This document shows positions 1 to 10,984 of a stretch of DNA of 64,000 nucleotides, one piece after another. Every line of letters starts with the position of its first letter. Position 1 is the stretch's first letter. The translations under genes and the position numbers were made by a program. The notes beneath the pieces are model-generated. The model saw only the letters and a list, made by a program, of their open reading frames with translations. It did no database searches and had not been told where the DNA came from. The stretch spans positions 3,596,001 to 3,660,000 of the forward strand of contig ML058447.1 of assembly GCA_003013855.2 (NCBI GenBank), written 5' to 3'. This DNA is from Liriodendron chinense. Taxonomy: Eukaryota; Streptophyta; Magnoliopsida; Magnoliales; Magnoliaceae.

Positions 1-665
1 ATCGTGAACTGGACTTTTGGGTTTTATGTGTAGTTTCTCTAAGAAGATGCAATCAATCAATGGAGAGAAGTTGGGAAGAGGTAGGAAGAAGAGAGGATGT
101 AAAGAACAACATACTCTCTGTCTCTAGCCTTCCTTTCAACTCTACAAAAAAGGATTTGATTGATTGATTCTCCCCTTTCAGAGAAGAGGCAGATGCCTTT
201 ATTTCTTTAGATAAACTCTTCAGTAGACATAGGTTTCATGATAGCGGACAATCGAGTAGCACACCAAAAGTTCCAGAGCTGATGGGGAAGAATCGATTTA
301 TCCCTATATGCTGGCTCTCCCAGACAAACCCAGGCAAGACCTCCTTGTGGGCAACCCCTGCATTGCACAGGTCCTTGAATCACACAGTCCCACAGTGGGC
401 CCCACCTTGTGGCTATTCTGCATCTTATAGACCCCACCTCGTATGCGACCCCACCCCAGTGTGGAGATACGGAGCATCCTTGGATGTCCACACTAAGATA
501 CTCTTGCATCATTGTTGATGAGGACATTTGAGCACCATTCAAAGTATACTAGAGGAGGAGAGCTTTGGCCTTAGTTCCAACATCTCTATGGTTGGATTGA
601 GTGGACGCTTTCATCAAAGCTTTGGATTTAGCACATTGGATCATCTGGACCGTTGGCCCATTTTT
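1..665. other. Unassigned non-coding DNA
   Basis: I see no gene here. Two opposed open frames overlap at about 207-542, but neither resembles a known protein and they lie in a CCCCACC-rich stretch of the kind found in local repeats. Confidence 0.5.
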
Positions 666-1315
666 GCCATGGACATCATGGGACATTAGTTATTTTCTCA
701 GTTATTTTATTTATTTTGTGGTTTTTTTAATGTTTTTGTTGATTTAGGGGGTATTTTGGACATTTTATTGTATTGGGGGTGTTTTTGTGAAAACTCCCAA
801 AATAACCTATAAAGGCTTGGACGAGTGAATGCCCTTTCATTGTTATGCATCGAATGAAATTTCTCTTTTTGTTTTGAGCAACAAAAACCTCCTGTGAATG
901 GAGTTAGTGTGATGCCATGGAGCGATTCCAGCCCATCCTTCTCTCTCATTCTTCTCTTTAAGGTAGTTCCTTTACTTTCCTCTTTCTCATTTGCTTTTTC
1001 TTTATTTTTCCTCTTCTTTTTCTTTGATCCGTACCACAACCCATTCAACCATAACCCATCCAATCCCAACCCAATCAAATCCTGACCCATCCAAACCTCA
1101 ACGCTATCAAACCCTAGCCCATTCAAACCTAATTGGACCGAACCCCGATCGCCCGACTCAAACCTCTGTTTGTGTGGCCGTACATACATGTGTACGGTTG
1201 TCCGTACGGACAATTCCTCCTCTCCTATCACGTGGCCCCTTGCTTCATCTCCCTCGATCCGCTCTACTTCTTGACCATTAACCTAAACTCTAAAACCCTA
1301 GTTTCGAAAACCTTA

Positions 1316-1357
<42 letters not shown>

Positions 1358-1690
1358 TTCCCTAGTCCCAAATTAACCCTAACCAACCAAAACCCTAACA
1401 AAGCCAAGGAATACCCTTTGAATTAAGGTTAATCCCTATGCTAGGTGGAAGTTCCACCTTTCCTAGGTCCCAATCAATTCATATTTTGTTAGATCTGTAT
1501 TGTGGGATTGTCTATGGCTTTGAAACGGGACATGTTTTGTTACTTAGATTCTTTAACTTTGTGATAGAGTAGTTTATTTTGTATTTTAATTGCTTTAATT
1601 AATCCCTTAGATTCTTTAACTTTGTGATAGAGTAGTTTATTGAGTTTCATCACATCATTCCAAGTTAGATCATTTGTCCTGCATCAAATT
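666..1690 (+). mobile_element. Probable 5' LTR of a Ty3/gypsy remnant
   Basis: This block directly precedes a plant-type primer binding site and gag-like sequence, so it is most simply the 5' LTR. It has a TATA-like CCTATAAAGG at about 808-817, a pyrimidine-rich leader, and palindromic GTACATACATGTGTAC and TCCGTACGGA motifs at about 1179-1210. The left boundary is a guess because no matching 3' LTR was found downstream of the broken pol. It probably ends with CA at about 1687, just before the primer site. Confidence 0.45.
1318..1354 (+). repeat. Poly-C tract of 37 bases
   Basis: An uninterrupted run of 37 cytosines lies within the LTR-like block, in a CCCTAAACCC-rich context. Runs of this length are unusual in plant DNA. 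The run may be a replication-slippage product or an assembly or polishing error. It generates a meaningless polyproline open frame. Confidence 0.9.
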
Positions 1691-1691
1691 T

Positions 1692-1703
1692 TGGTATCAG
1701 AGC
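1692..1703 (+). other. Primer binding site, initiator Met tRNA type
   Basis: The sequence TTGGTATCAGAGC contains TGGTATCAGAGC, complementary to the 3' end of plant initiator methionine tRNA. It marks the start of minus-strand DNA synthesis of an LTR retrotransposon and fixes the 5' LTR end just upstream. Confidence 0.8.
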
Positions 1704-1843
1704 CTAAGGCTTAGCATAAGATTTTCATATCGCATTTAGGGTAAGTTTTCATATTACTGTGTCTAGGATTAACGGTCTTCCCATTCTCATAACATTGCAT
1801 CTCGAGTCTTTAATTCTTAGGTTCCCCATTAGATCCATGGTTT

Positions 1844-4520
1844 ATGCCCACTCGTACTGGGCGTGGTTTTGGTCTACACTCCACAATGAATTCGGAACAG
1901 CTTACCAAGGCTATCAATGCCATAAATAACCGTCTCGCAACCATTGAGGCCCAAAGTAAAATCTACCAGTAACCAATTGACAACCCTCGGGAATTAGACC
2001 AATACTCGTATGAACCAGTTAGAAACCCCCCTCTAGGCAAACCCCGACGATGGGAAGATGACTAATCTTAAGCGTGGGATCAAGTTAAAGGAAACCAAGT
2101 TAGAAGATGTGGAAGAGGCCGTGGCGAATGTGTTGGCCAAGGTGGGTTGTGTATCTAGCCACCCTTGTAAGAGTATCAAGACCACCATGATCTTGATGAC
2201 TGAGTTATGAGAATGAATATCGAGACCTCGAACTATGATGGTCGCGTGGACCCCAAAGCCTTTCTTGATTGGTTTGCGGACATGGGTCATTATTTCTAGT
2301 GGTACAATATGTTCAATTGTCGTCGGGTGAGATCTGACAAGATGAAGCTGATGGGCCAAGCCAAGTTGTTTTGGACTGAACGTCGAGCCGAAGATGAAGC
2401 GGCCTGGAGATGACTCAGTCTCACTATGGGCCGAGATGAAAGAGATTTTAAAGGAGAAGTACCTTCCTTTCTCTTACCGCCAGAAGCTTTAGATCAATGA
2501 TAATCCTTTCGTTAGGGATCAATGCCTGTAGCTGATTACAAACATCGCCAAGTTTGATGAATATATGATGCGTTGTAACATTGAGGAGGACCCATTAATG
2601 ACCCTTTCTCATTTCAAGTTGGGCCTCCGATCCTGAGCTTCGACATGAACTCCTTCCTCATGATGTTAACACCTTAGAGCATGCCTATCAAGTTGTGCAA
2701 GAATTTGAGCGGTATCTGAAATCGCAATTCATGAGGCGATTTGACTCTCGCGAATCCAATGTCAAGGCCACTCCCCAGGGAGCTAAGCCTAGTTTTGGGA
2801 GTCAATCCAAAGCCCCTATTGGTACCCAACCTAATAATAGGGACGTGAGGGACAAAGGTCTAGCTAGTACCAGTTTGAGGTGAGGTGAGGTGAGCATATG
2901 CAGTGCTATAATTGCCAAGGATATGTCCATTTCGCATACTGGTGCCCTACGAAAGAGCGAGATAAGGCCCTCGTAATTGGTGACTTTGATAAGGATGCGA
3001 ATCATCAGGGCAATTGTGAAGAAGAAGAATATAAGCCTGAAATCGGTGCCAATGATGAAGTTGAGACCGTGCCACTTGTAGTTGTCAGATGCGCCTTAGC
3101 CTAGGCTACAAAGAGTGATGATTGACGCAAGCTTCAATTTTCCACACTTACGTTAAGTGTGATGATAAAAGTTGCAAGGTGATAACCAATAGTGGTAGTT
3201 GCACCAATGTGGTCTTCGCTAGCACTATATCTTGTTTGGGTTTGAAACCTGTTCCTCACCCTCAGCCCTATAGAGTTTCATGGTTTAATGCGTCCTCGAT
3301 ACCAGTTTCTCAGCGGTGTCTCCTTCCCATTCAGTTTGCTTCCTACAAAGACATGCTGTGGTGTGATGTTTTGCCTATGGATGGAGACCACATCATTTTG
3401 GACAAACCTTGGCTGTATGATCGTGATGTGACACTATATGGCCTCTTGAATACGTGTTCATTTATGTTCATTTATGTATGAAGGTAAGAGGATAAAGTTG
3501 AATCCTCTTTCACCCAAAAGCATCTCAGAGAAGAAAGAGGACATCAAGAAGGGTGATCTGAAAGATGTGAGGAAATCCCAGCCTAAGTCTTTTCACATGA
3601 TAAATGCCAATGAGTTTGAAAGGGAGACTAAAGCTGATTCGATGGTGTATGCTCTCGTGGCAAAAGAGGTCACACTCGAAGTTAGTATAGTGGGGCCACC
3701 TGAAGTGATTCCGGTGTTGGAGGAATTCAGCGATGTTTTCCTTGAGGACCTATGACTGAGCTTCCACCCATGCGAGGCATTCAGTATGCCATTGATCTTG
3801 TCCTTGGGTCAACTCTACCAAACATTTTTCACTACCAAATGAACCTTGCGGAGCATGTAGAGTTGAAGAGGCTCAGTCAAGTAGAGGAGCTTCTCAGAAA
3901 ATGGTTCGTTCAAGAGAGTTTAAGTCCATGTTCCATGCCGGCCCCCCTCACGCCTAAGAAAAATAGCACTTGGCTCGTGTGCGTGGACAGTCGGGCCATC
4001 AACAAGATCACGGTCAAGTATCAGTTTCCTATACCGCATCTTGACGACATGTTGGATATGATGGCCAGTGTCATGATTGTTTCTAAAATTCGTGGCAAGT
4101 AGATGAGCTTTAAGTTGAGCTTCTTAGAAAATGCTTCATTAAGGAGAGTTTAAGTCCATGTTCCATGCCGGCCCTCCTCTTGCCTAAGAAAAACAACACT
4201 TGGCTCGTGTGCATGGACAGTCAGGCCATCAACAAGATCACAGTCAAGTATCAGTTTCCTATACCGCATCTTGATGACATGTTGGATATGATGGCCAGTG
4301 CCACGATTTTTTTCTAAAATTGACTTCAAAAGTGGGTATCATCAGATATGTATTCGCCCCAGAGATGAATGTAAGAAAACCTTCAGGACGAAAAATGGAC
4401 TATATGAGTGGTTAGTCATGCTTTTTGGCTTGACTAACGCTCCGAGTACTTTCATGAGAGTGATGACCTAGGTGTTGAGGCCTTTTTTGAGTAAGTTCCT
4501 GGTGATATATTTTGACGAGA
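1844..4520 (+). pseudogene. Degenerate Ty3/gypsy gag-pol (gag, zinc knuckle, protease, RT)
   Basis: Pieces of a gypsy polyprotein follow in the right order but in shifting frames. A gag start (MPTRTGRG) lies at 1844. A CCHC knuckle, C-x2-C-x4-H-x4-C, is at about 2905-2950. A protease-like block is at 3122-3480. RT motifs are at 3752-4520, including YQFPIPHLDDMLD and LTNAPSTFMRVM. The RT catalytic box reads IYFDET where YFDD is expected, so the second aspartate is replaced. There are many stop codons, and RNase H, integrase and a 3' LTR were not found. It is a dead fragment of an element whose pol was truncated. It is probably a chromovirus-type gypsy, but the clade is not established. Confidence 0.85.
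3883..4322 (+). repeat. Tandem duplication inside the RT remnant
   Basis: About 210 bases encoding the RT segment from the PAPLTPKK-like motif to the DDMLDMM motif occur twice in tandem with an offset of 230 bases (for example TTCCATGCCG at 3931 and 4161). The two units differ at scattered positions, so the duplication is not recent. An intact RT has this segment once. Confidence 0.85.
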
Positions 4521-4726
4521 CATGAATGGGAAGCGATGAGAGTAGTGGTTAGGCTCAATTAAGCAGAGGTTGTAGGCAGATAACTCAAAGTTGATTTTGC
4601 TTGTGAGGAGCGAGACAAATGTTGTTCAAATAGGTAAACAACGCATGGAGTCAATGAGCATATTCATATTGAAATTAGCAATGTTGTAAATCATGCTCAA
4701 AATGCCTGTCATGGGGGAGTTGGGGG

Positions 4727-5330
4727 ATGGATAATATGAGCTATATCAATGCCTTTAATCAGGGCCTCCTTCACCGGGGGTTGGGAAGAGCAAGAAGAGA
4801 CATGGCAAAGGACAAAGCTGTGGTAAATGAGAAGGCAGATGAGATCCAATCTCCATTGTTACATGACGCTATCATAGTTCCCTGGGCAAGCTTTGAGTGG
4901 AAGACATTCCGGCCAAGGTTCACAACTTAGTGCTTGAATGAAAGGGATCCTGAGCTGAAGGTGCTGAAATTATCTGCAGACCAGGTTATCATCAGAATGC
5001 GTACGGAGGAGATCCACAGGAGAATTTTGCTCAGTGATTCTTTATCGAGATCTTTGATGGTGATGCTCCCTTGGTTGGAAGAGATTTGGGGAAATGAGAA
5101 AGTGGGGCGGCTTCAGATGTTTGGTATCCATCTTCATGCCTGGTTTCTTGAGAGGTATGAAGATGGATACTGAACATCTGAAGCTCACCGGGTAGCTGCT
5201 TTAATTAATCTTAGAGGTAGATGTGGTGTCAGTGAGAGGAGACTTCTTAGAGTTTGCAAGGGTAAAAATTCTCTGTGCGGAGGAAGTTACATTTGAGCCT
5301 AAAAGATGGATTATTGGCAAGACGATGTTC
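4727..5330 (+). pseudogene. LINE ORF1-like (DUF4283-type) fragment
   Basis: Three successive frames read like the N-terminal ORF of plant L1-type LINEs or DUF4283 proteins. The second holds RLQMFGIHLHAWFLERYEDG, resembling the GIPLHAW-type box. The third, in another frame from about 5204, contains GDFLEFARVKILC, resembling the ARILV segment. Stops and a frameshift break it up. No endonuclease or reverse transcriptase follows. The identification rests on motif resemblance only. Confidence 0.4.
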
Positions 5331-7365
5331 TGAATCATGTTCGTGGCTGAAGAGTCGACCAGAATCTCCCAATCTAGCCAATCAGAAGCTCGAAACTGCC
5401 CGAGGAAACAAGATGGCATGATGATGATGTGGTCTCACACATGCAGGACAACCTCTTGGCTTCTCATCCAAACAATCCAGACAAACCAAGCAAGCAGAGG
5501 TGTAAGGGTGGAATCCACACTAGCTTGGTCAAACTTGTACTCTAACATGAGGTAGGACAGTTGGTGACAGTTCACCACCATTTAAAATGAGGTCGGTAAC
5601 TCATTCACGATACATTTGGCATGCATTTGCACCATCCAGACTGACCAATCACGAGGCCTAATGTGGATGAAACATATCCAAATAATCAAACTGACCAAGT
5701 GATTCCATTCAATTGGTGGCTACAAAATGGGAAGTAAAAAATTAGAACTGTTTCAAATCCAGTGTGCCAAGTCAGTGATCAAGAGTGTTCCAGCTGACAA
5801 TCCATGCTGTTGGTTCGTTGTCTGCCGGCATAGATGCACACATCCAACTCCTTGATAGGAGAACCTTAATCTTTCGATCTGATGTCCACAAAAATAGTTA
5901 AGTTTGGGAGATTTTTAGGCCATGGTCCATTCACAACCAGCAGTCGAGATTTCTAGACAAAAGGCCTTACTTGCCAGAACTTAGAACTTAAAACCGTAAC
6001 ATCTTTATCATCTTTCCAGCAACATGCCACTTGTTTAGGAAATTGGTGCCATGGAAACGATGAGCCCCACCATGATGATTACCGAAACAGGCTGATTTGC
6101 TCACTACGTTGGCCACTCCTGTATGTTGAATCATGCCATTAGCTGCCCATTGATTCTAATGGTATGGTCCGCATGAGCTTTTGGTAGGCCCACAGGATCT
6201 TTTGGTAGGCCCACCAATTTCATGGTATACAAAATGGCACATTGGTGGGACAGATTTTATGGACCACATGCTGTGGTTTGTTGCCATGGTGAGTTGCCAT
6301 CGCATTTCTTATTTGCATATATGGATGCAGGGGCAATTAGGTATTTTCATTATAAGGGTATTCCAGTCATTTTCCATGCTAAATCCAACAAACTTTGTAC
6401 TATGGGGAGGTATTTGTGATTGTCAGGGAGGGAATATAAGAATAGCAGAAAACAGGGGAAGGTGTTTAAGATTGTCATAAAACGGAGGGGGAAATATAGA
6501 AAAAATACTTGTTCTTTCTGCTGCTGTAGCTTAAGTGGATGTGACTGGTTTGCATGATCTCAGGCATAAGCTACTTAAACTAGATACTATATTAAATTGA
6601 TATGATATTTAGTAAACTAGCATTACAAATGTATTACTGGAGGTGATTGTCATCATCAAGAAAAAAAAAGGTGTAGGAAAGCTATGCATATGGTATTGCT
6701 TCTGGCGAGTGAGGCCATCTGGGTCACATTCTTCAACCTTGTTAAGAAGGAATGCATCATCAAATGTTTAGTTTGCAAGATTCTGTATGTGGGTTACATG
6801 GTTTGGTGATCCAGATTGTTGATCTGATGGGCCCCGCCATGGATGGGGTTTGCCAATGCGATATCCCAGATTGTAGGATCCTAAACCTTCAATCAGTGAC
6901 ATAGAAATAGGTCAGTAAAAAATGCTGCTACAGTCCATATTCAGTGTAAAATAGGCCAAAGATCAAAGGGTTAGGATTTTCCAATCAGCGAATTTTGAGG
7001 CAACGCCCATTTGTGGCGGGGTCCATCATATCAACAATCTGGATGACTGGACCATTCTACATTCATGGAATTCTGCACCTCATCAAGCTATTCATTTCTG
7101 CTGTGGCCCGAAGCCTAGTTATTCCTTGTTAGCAAGCCTCCTCTCCAGGTGAAATATCAGACAAGTGAATGGCCTCTTCAGAGCAGTTCTCTACTTCCTA
7201 TATTCTCCAATACATTTCTAGGAAGGGATTATATGCAGCAGATCATGCATTGGATTGTGCTTCTGCTGGGATTATGCAAAAATACATTTTTCTTTCTTTT
7301 CTTTCATTGTAGTGCATTACATGCAAACTGTTTTGATTCACTAATATTTCTTATGTTCCAATTAG
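5331..7365. other. Non-coding DNA upstream of the ZNF830-like exons
   Basis: I recognise no further exon here. The stretch may be intron of the ZNF830-like gene or intergenic. At about 6178-6222 the motif TTTTGGTAGGCCCAC occurs twice close together. The downstream exon starts in phase 2, so a missing upstream exon is required. Confidence 0.4.
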
Positions 7366-9371
7366 GGATGAGTACAAAGAATTCGAAAAGGCGATCCAAG
7401 GGGACTTGCATGAAGTGGATGAACGGCTGGAGGAAGAAGAGGTAAGAGTTGTTTGTAGCAATGGTTGCCAATAAGAAGGATCCAGTGTTGGTCACTTTTC
7501 ATCTTAGATATCCTGTGCCAGGATCCCTGCACATGGCATGCCACACATGTATGAAATCCAGACTGTTCATATAGTGGGCCCTATCACTGATGGGCTGTAA
7601 CCTGAAAATCACATTGGTTGCTCATAACCAGAATGTCACACCCTGCCATCCAATTGGACTTTTTAACCCCTTTGGATGTGGACTTCTAAAAAAATGCCAA
7701 TCTGTAATATTCAGAAGTCATATGATTAGATGATTAGGATTTGCCTGACGGCTGGCTTTTACAGCTCATCTAGGCTTGAGCCCACCAGATTGTCTGGTCC
7801 CATTTTCCTGCATGTGTGCCATGTATATGTTACCTGATGGACAGTGCGACAAATATTGCCGAGATTTTGAATCTCATGTTAATATGCAAAAGATACACTA
7901 AACGGTATTATTGTGAGATTTCAAAATATTGGAAGAGATTTTAAAATATCACATTTTGATCACCATATTAACTAGAAAATGGTAAAAACTGTAAGGAACT
8001 GGGGTGGCTCACGTGAATGCCAGTCTTCCTTGGCCTCCAACTTGATGTTGTTGTAACGAACGTTAGCATCACGGCATGTTGTTGATATTGATTGAGTTGG
8101 AGGGACTTTTGCTGACCGAATCCGATTCAGTCAGTGTCATGCTTTCGGGCCTGAATGAAATGAGTGGTTGACAAACGGAATGTCACATCAGTGGAAAGAT
8201 TAGGGAAACTGTCTTTTCTGCTGGCTCCTGTTTGGGTGTCCTTTTCAATTTTGTGTGTGGTGACATATGGTGCATTCCCGTCAGAGGTTTGGAGCTTTTC
8301 AGCAGATGAAGGGTTTTTGCTCAACATCCCCAAACCATTTCAATAGCAAATGGGGTGCAATTTGAAGCATTTGATCATTCATACAACTGGGAGGAAGCCA
8401 TGGTGCAAGAATCACACTGATTGGATGATCCTAGCTTTTCGAATGGGGCCAATTTGTTACAACCGGCCATTGTTTATAAGCCATAAATAGCATGGTTAGA
8501 ATAATCAAATCAGATTTTTTTACTTTAGAATCATAAGAAATATAAAGTGAAACCCATCAACTAGATGTTTCAAGACGTTGGACCTATTTTGTTTCTCGGT
8601 CAATCTTAGCTGTCCATTTTTAGCTACCGACTGGAAGCTTAGAGTCACCCGAATGGCATGATATTTGCACCATGGCTTGCTCTTGGTTGTATGAATGAAT
8701 GAACGGTTCCGATTGACAATAGGTAATCCCGTTTGCATTTAAAACATTTGGGGACATTGCTCACCTTCTTGTGAAGGTGTGGTCATTTGCAAAACCCCTT
8801 ATATAAATATATATTTAAATTTAAAATTATTTTTTAATTCACAACAAATATTTTTTTTAGAAGTTTTTATTTTTGGCAAGATTTTCCCAATAATATCCCA
8901 AGAAAAACCTCAAATTTTGAAAATCTTCTGAGAAATTTTCTGGACCAAGAATGAGATTTGTCACTGTGCTGATGAATAGCTAAGGAGAATTCCTATCTAG
9001 TGCTTGTTGGAATAACACAAGTTTTTCTGTGAATGGCAGATTGATGCTGCCGAGATAGGAGAGGAGGCGGAATCTTTGGAGCATAAGTGAGTTTCTGGGA
9101 ACCCTGCAGAAAACAATCTGTTGATTCTTGATCAATTTCACTATAGGTTTTGCTGTCTTTGGATGACGGATGGTTTTGGTTTCTTCTCAGGGCTTATAGG
9201 GAAAGAGTGGAAATGCTGAAGAAAAAGCAGATGGAGTTGAAGGCTGCAAGATTGGAGCTCGAGAAGAAAAAAGGGCTGGTATTCAGGGGTCAGGACTCGA
9301 GCGAAGAGTCCTCTAGTGATGGTGACGATGATGGCAATTTTGCTGTTGATTGGAGAGCAAAGCACTTGTAA
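7366..9371 (+). CDS. Zinc finger protein 830-like, three 3' exons
   Basis: Three exons join in frame: 7366-7441, 9040-9086 and 9191-9371 (stop TAA). Each has AG acceptors and GT donors (gtaaga, gtgagt), with a phase-2 entry, a phase-0 junction and a phase-2 junction. The product is an acidic coiled-coil tail: EYKEFEKAIQGDLHEVDERL, then IDAAEIGEEAESLEHK, then a Lys/Glu helix (ERVEMLKKKQMELKAARLEL) and a serine/acidic stretch. It ends NFAVDWRAKHL. From memory this matches the C-terminus of plant ZNF830 (CCDC16-type) proteins, nuclear factors linked to pre-mRNA splicing. The N-terminal zinc-finger exon was not found in the 7.3 kb upstream, which is occupied partly by transposon debris. The gene is either truncated or has a very long intron reaching outside the window. 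Confidence 0.65.
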
Positions 9372-10984
9372 ATATTTCTGACACTAATTTTGATGAGTGA
9401 TATGGATGATAATTTGAGGGCCCATATTAATTGCCTACAAAAAAACTTATATGGAAAGAGCGCTTTTATTGTCAGCAACTTGTGGGGCTTTTAGAAGTGG
9501 TTCCCCCCTGACCCTCATTTGAAGGGGTTGAACATTGGTCAGATTTTTGTGCCTACACCACACACGTAAGAGTTTTGGGCCATTTATCAAGTAGGGGGCA
9601 GAATGCATGTGCCATAACGAAAAATTAATATTCTGATGATGTGAGATACACATGTAGGTTGATCTGGAGTGTTGAGCCTTTTTTCTCATTGCCTATTTTT
9701 CACATACAAGTTCGACCTTCTTAATTAGTAGGCCAACGTTATTTTGGTCCATGGCATGTTCACAATGCACCCTACCTAATGAATGGTTTGAACCTAAGCC
9801 CCTGTTTAAAGATGACCTTTTGCACTGTGGCTTGGTCACAGCCCAAAAATCAGATTGTTTGAACAATTCTAACATCTGATTTTGTGGATACTTGCTGGAA
9901 TAGGACCCGTTGGATGGTTTTTATCTTTAATTGTCCAATAAATGGTTGGATAGTTTTTTTTTTTTTTTATCTTTAACTGTACAATAAATGTACATGTGCA
10001 CGTTTTTTGTCCAATAAATATGCCACCATGGTGGGCATTCAATATCAAAGCCTTTAATCAAGTGGGTCCAACTGTCAACAAGTGCTTACTTGAAAATCAG
10101 GATGGTGCACTCATCAAGTGGAGCGTGATGTTAGAAACGAGTGGATTGCATAAGAAAATTTTCTATGGCCAGAAAAAAAAAAACATGGAAGGAAAGCTAC
10201 ATTGCCATGCACCTAAGAGAAATGAGAAAGAATTTAGTAGGCCAAGTGTTTGGAAACCTTCCCATGCACCTATTTGCAGAACTCGGTTGACCTTTACGTT
10301 TCCTATCTGGACCGTCCGGTCTGTTGCTTCCAATCCACTCTTACTAAGGTGCCGTTCAAAAACCACATTGATTGGATGTCCAACTTTTGACTCTCCGCAC
10401 AGTTTGATTAATGCTATTGGTGTGATTTTTTTCAAGTCAGCCAACAAAGAGTAGACCGGACGGGGTTTAATGGATGGATCAAATAGATGATGTTGTCTAT
10501 GAATCCAAATGCCACTGGAGCATTGTAGGTGTCCATACACTAAGCTCACTGTGATCATTCCTCAAGAGAAATTTCATCAGCCATGTGGGGTCATGGTCCT
10601 CAGCGTCCTCCACTCTATCCTATCAGGAATGACGGGAACTTGCTCGCCTGTCGCTGCTCCCCAGAGGCCCTGGAGAGGACTGGCCTGCCTTACATCCTTG
10701 TCTTTGCTTTAGCAACTAATTTTCTTCTCTGCATACTGGGCTAAGCCGTTTTTGACCTTGGCTGTCTGGCAGAATACATGGGAAAAGAACACCCAGTCAG
10801 ATGAGCGAAATTCTCTGAAACCTCTCTCAATGACAGCACTGATCTGCACCTTTGGTGCAATTACATTCTCACCACACTCCTAGAGAATGAAACTCGATGG
10901 GGAGTGGAACTTCCTCTACTTCTTAATGTTCTTTTCCAAGTTCTCTCCTCTTGAATAAGACAGCGGCACCCGGCAATCTTCTTC
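9372..10984. other. Non-coding DNA, no recognised gene
   Basis: This stretch lies between the ZNF830-like stop and the reverse-strand gypsy remnant. Opposed open frames at 9996-10558 show no family motif. A diverged ATCTTTAA-TGT-CAATAAATG unit repeats at about 9926-10015 around a T tract. Nothing else could be assigned. Confidence 0.4.

Noticed and set aside
707..1231. Minus-strand 174-residue open frame
   Set aside because: It lies in the LTR-like region opposite the A/T- and pyrimidine-rich leader. The composition is simple and no domain is seen.
10163..10558. Opposed open frames of 131 and 152 residues
   Set aside because: Neither contains recognisable motifs or splice context. Length is within chance for this region.
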